DNA from: Crossaster papposus
Lineage: Eukaryota; Echinodermata; Asteroidea; Velatida; Solasteridae
Assembly: GCA_037893245.1 (NCBI GenBank)
Contig: JBAIAA010000524.1
Coordinates: 496,001 to 560,000, forward strand
Length of the DNA stretch: 64,000 nucleotides
Direction: 5' to 3'
The notes under the pieces were generated by a model. It made no database searches and was not told where the DNA came from. It saw only the letters and a list, made by a program, of their open reading frames with translations. Positions within the stretch are counted from its first letter, which is position 1; the number at the start of each line of letters is the position of its first letter. Both the position numbers and the translations under genes were made by a program. Below are positions 1 to 64,000 of the stretch, piece by piece.

Positions 1-1477
1 TCGAGTCCGTGTCTGAATAAGAAATACTGTGATTCGGATCAGACGAATCAATACTGTTTTCGTCGGATTCACCAAAAAACGAGGAAGAACTTTCACGATC
101 GTCCATGTGAAATTTGATTACCGTGCACAAAGCGTACGTGATTTGTACACTGTGGGTACATCAACACACAACAATGTGGGTACATCAACACACAACAATG
201 TGGCCACGCGAACCCGTCTCGTACCTGGATGTCGCGTACCGACTATCGAGAATTTGTCCAGGTTCTGCCTCGGTTTACGTCACTCATTTTGAGTGGCCGC
301 AAAATTTAAAAAGGGTGGTCAATTTTTGGACGTCAAATTACCAAACTAAACATACATTAGAACCAGTTTTTGCTTTTTATTCACATTTAATACACATTTA
401 TCTATTAATTTAAAACAAAAATTGCGTAATGAAAATGTTAGACTGCATGTTTCCTTTAAGCTACATAAACAGTACAAATGTGGAACAATCTCCAGAACTC
501 TAACAAATGGTTGCCTGTTGTAATGTGCTGTGTACATGTACTGTACGGTAGGATGTGTCATTATTTTCTCACAACACCTGGGATCCGGCTGGCACTCGAG
601 GTGTGACATTAGATTCCTGTGAGATATCTTTGCCAGACATGTAATGCTCTGTTGCGGTGCTAACCCTTTCTTGTTGGCTGGTTAACAAGACTTGGGCTCA
701 AAAGAAGCGGATATATGTTGCCCCAGGCCAGAAAAGTACTCCGACCGGAGCACATTAAATGTTCGTTTGCCACTCTAGTGGCAAAATTCCACCGGGGAGC
801 TTATTGATCACCTAGGAGGGCAACATCGGTCATAGAGCGCAGATCAATACAAGTCTGGGACAAAAAATAGTATAAGGGGTTTTCCTTGTAAAGCTTGCTA
901 GGCTAAATAAAATAGGCAGTGCAGTGGAAAGCGTGTTCCTACATCAAGTAGCTTATTTTGTCAGCAGGTATACAACTTCCGCCAGTCCATAAATAAGGGA
1001 AAAGTGTTTCCCTGTATTAGGTCTGTGCATTGGAACCGGAATGTCAGGGAACCGGTTCCAGATTATGAAATTGAGTAGCCGTAGTCAACTTGACAAAAGT
1101 AGTAACTTTTTCAGATGATGAAATGTCATTTGTCGAAAAAAAAATTATAATAAAACCAGGCTACATCTAGGAAAACAAAAACTAAAAAATTGATGACGCT
1201 CGTAAATTTGCAGTGTAAAGCAAACTTTAGTCTAAACTCTTCTATCATGCTGTACATGTACATGTATTAACTCATGATGTGGCAGTATTAAACTGCAGAC
1301 CTTTATGAACAAGCTCAAAAGGAACTTCTGAGATTAACATTTTGGGGTTTGGTTTCTTTAATAGGTACCCATGTACCCATAGGTACCCGGGTACATGTAC
1401 TGTAAATGCACACGTACAGTAGTCCCTGTTACCCCTGACCTGTGTAATTTCCCATGCAAGTGTCATTGAAATTGTCT

Positions 1478-1713
1478 TTAACCATTTCGCGCCGGAGAAT
1501 ACACGCACATTTTTCCCCAGATTCAAAACGGATGACGCATAAACACGTCACGAGCAAGGCTTGAAATGTCTGTCAGCAGCGAGCAAAGCCGGAAATGTGT
1601 GGCTGTGCTTCCCGGTACCATCAGCCTGAACCCGCCTTGGATCAAGTTTCGTTAAAAATAATCTCGCCCCTCGGCTCGGTGATGTTAAAATAATCCCGGC
1701 CCGAACTGGTTAA
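1478..1713 (+). mobile_element. Family-B MITE copy 1
   Basis: TTAA at both ends. It starts CCATTTCGCGCCGG and ends GGCCCGAACTGG. Internally it carries the family's hallmark blocks GGATGACGCATAAACACG and GTGTGCTTCCCGG. No coding capacity. It shares its right TTAA with copy 2. Confidence 0.85.
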
Positions 1714-1945
1714 CCAGTTCGCGCAGGATAATACACGCAAATTATTCTCCAGATTCAAAACGGATGACGCATAAACACGTCACGAGCAAGGCTTGAAATG
1801 TCTGTCAGCAGCGAGCAAAGCTGGAAATGCGTGGGTGTGCTTCCCGGCACTATCGGCCTGAACCTGACTTGGATCGAGTTTCGTTAAAAATAATCTCGCG
1901 CCTCGTCTTGGTGATGTTAATATAATCCCGGCGCAAACTGGTTAA
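1710..1945 (+). mobile_element. Family-B MITE copy 2, head-to-tail with copy 1
   Basis: Same orientation and about the same length as copy 1, sharing the TTAA at 1710-1713. It ends CCGGCGCAAACTGG-TTAA. It arose by insertion into the terminal TTAA of its neighbour or by unequal exchange. Confidence 0.85.
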
Positions 1946-2069
1946 ACCTTTTTTTCATTTGTTTTGCAGAACCCAATAAATTGCAAAACCCAATACATAC
2001 ATATTACATTTCACTGACATATATTGCATCTGGCTAAACTTTGTACCTTGTTGAGTACAAAAGCTCTTC

Positions 2070-2311
2070 TTAACCAGTTCGCGCCGGATGACGTATATAA
2101 ACGCAAACATTTTCCCAAATTCAAAACGGATGACGCATAAACACGCCAAGTTCAAGTTCGGAAATGTATGTCAGCAGCGAGCGAGGCCGGAAATGCGTGG
2201 GTGTGCTTTCCGGCACTAATAGCCTGAACCCGCTTCGGATCGAGTTTCGTTAAAAATAATCCCGCCTGTCGGCTCGGCGATGTTAAAATAATCCTGGCGC
2301 GAACTGGTTAA
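2070..2311 (+). mobile_element. Family-B MITE copy 3
   Basis: TTAA-CCAGTTCGCGCCGGATGACG ... GCGCGAACTGG-TTAA, about 240 bp, non-coding, same orientation as copies 1 and 2. Confidence 0.88.
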
Positions 2312-3422
2312 GGACGAAGCAACATGTGTAGTGAACCAAAATATTATTTGAAAACCTTTGAGAGTTTTGTGTGCAAACAAAAAGGCTTCGTTCTTGTGCA
2401 ACCTAAATACTGTGTCATGCAGATGCACATCAGTTTTAGTTCTCAGTTTTGACAGCTGTCAATATACATGTACCGGTAGTTATCATATTATCAAAATTAG
2501 GGCAGGCTGGAGTTGCCTCTTGAAGTAAATCATTTGCTTCATTGAAATTGACATTCAAGTCTCATGCTTTGTGGAATAATCTCTGAATGGCATTTTCTGG
2601 AAATTCTGAGCAGAACTGACAGGCTCGCGCTTGAGGAGATGATGCAAACCCCTAAAACATGTCTCAGTCATGGTTGAATTTTTTGTAGTCAAATGTCACA
2701 CTTTTCTTGAAAGCTACTTCCTCGCTTGATTTAGGAGCTTTCATGAGTGCAAACTTCTTCTCTAACCCTAACCCTTTGGGTAAGTTTACTAGAAAATCTG
2801 ATTTTGTCACGCACATAAAATGTTAGTGTTGGTGTCTGCTCAATACACCTTATTCACGGTGAAGCCATTTTTGATCGTGCTCCCTGAATCACACAAGCAA
2901 TTTTGTCGAACGTTAAGGCCAAATAAAAATAAATTCATGTTTAGCGTCTCCGCCCGCTTCCTTTTTAAAAAAAAATAAAAAGGGAAAAAATGATAGATTT
3001 TATTTTCAGTGACTGTTTTTAACATTTGGGGGTTTTCTGCCTATCAAGTACATGTAAGATTGACTGGCTGTGACTGTTTATGTACATGTATGGCTATGCT
3101 ATGACTGCAGGAGATTCATAAGCCAGCTGTGGCCTAATACCAGTTGCCTGTTTTTGCTTGGTGATGGAATTTGACTAACTACATGTACGATATTAGGAAT
3201 ATGATCTGACTGTTGGTGACTAGCTAGGCTAGGCATGGCAGGGGAAGAGATTTACATTTTGGACTGTCTGTGACTGTTCAGATAGTTATATTGCACCTGT
3301 TCCGTATATTATTATTTGTTTAATTTAGTTTTTAGTTTTTACAAAGCTGCGTGGAAATGTCATGAAATCCATTCTGTTTTTTAACCCGTTTTGTTTCTCT
3401 CATTATTTGTGTTCATTTTCAG

Positions 3423-64000
<60,578 letters not shown>

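Larger units (their letters stand above)
1..3422 (+). other. Upstream intronic sequence of the cPKC gene
   Basis: No exon was recognised. A short exon carrying the middle of C1A would be expected before 3423, but none with a matching reading frame was found. Three family-B MITEs occupy 1478-1945 and 2070-2311. The rest is AT-rich with scattered TACATGTA motifs, a short imperfect direct repeat near 165-198 (gtgggtacatcaacacacaac twice) and one telomere-like fragment near 2763. Confidence 0.7.

Overview
This is eukaryotic genomic DNA. It is AT-rich, dense in interspersed repeats, and has short exons with GT..AG borders separated by long introns. The only gene I can support is a conventional (Ca2+/diacylglycerol-dependent) protein kinase C (cPKC, PRKCA/PRKCB-type) on the + strand, running from before the visible region to past the window end. 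Eleven complete exons and the first 30 bases of a twelfth encode 558 in-phase residues: the end of C1A, all of C1B, the C2 domain, the V3 hinge and nearly the whole kinase domain. The start codon, pseudosubstrate and first half of C1A lie upstream. The turn motif, hydrophobic motif and stop lie downstream. The single cPKC-like protein, the TTAA-flanked MITEs, the tRNA-derived SINEs and the abundance of TACATGTA/TACCGGTA palindromes suggest a marine invertebrate, perhaps an echinoderm. That placement is an inference with low certainty.

Layout. 1-3422 is intron with three family-B MITEs. The 83-bp C1A exon is at 3423-3505. A 14-kb intron follows, with MITEs and a 0.9-kb minisatellite of 17-bp units inside what looks like a transposon. 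The 112-bp C1B exon (17507-17618) sits between two family-B MITEs in opposite orientation. A 35.4-kb intron (17619-53066) splits the C1B zinc-binding motif. It holds several MITE families, nested insertions, fold-back hairpins, tandem repeats and poly-G/C runs, and no second gene that I recognise. The other ten exons are packed into 53067-64000 with introns of 0.3-2.8 kb. These carry SINEs, MITEs, minisatellites and a 135-bp tandem duplication of an exon end with its splice donor.

Repeat families named here: A = ~380-bp TTAA-flanked MITE with termini AGGTAGGATACACCATT; B = ~240-bp TTAA-flanked MITE with termini CCAGTTCGCGCCGG; C = ~240-bp element with GGGCCCAATTTCAT-type ends and internal CTAAGCA repeats; F = 'GTCCACGATT' repeat; H = ~485-bp TTAA-flanked element. 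TTAA borders suggest piggyBac-type mobilisation of A, B and H.

No bacterial genes, CRISPR arrays or convincing functional RNA genes were seen. The points most worth a second look are the inverted MITE pair around the C1B exon (possible back-splicing), the filled/empty TTAA site at 5439-5829, the nested fold-back element at 35902-36543, the perfect 30-bp palindrome at 26461, the exon-end duplication at 60693, and the minisatellite at 15791.
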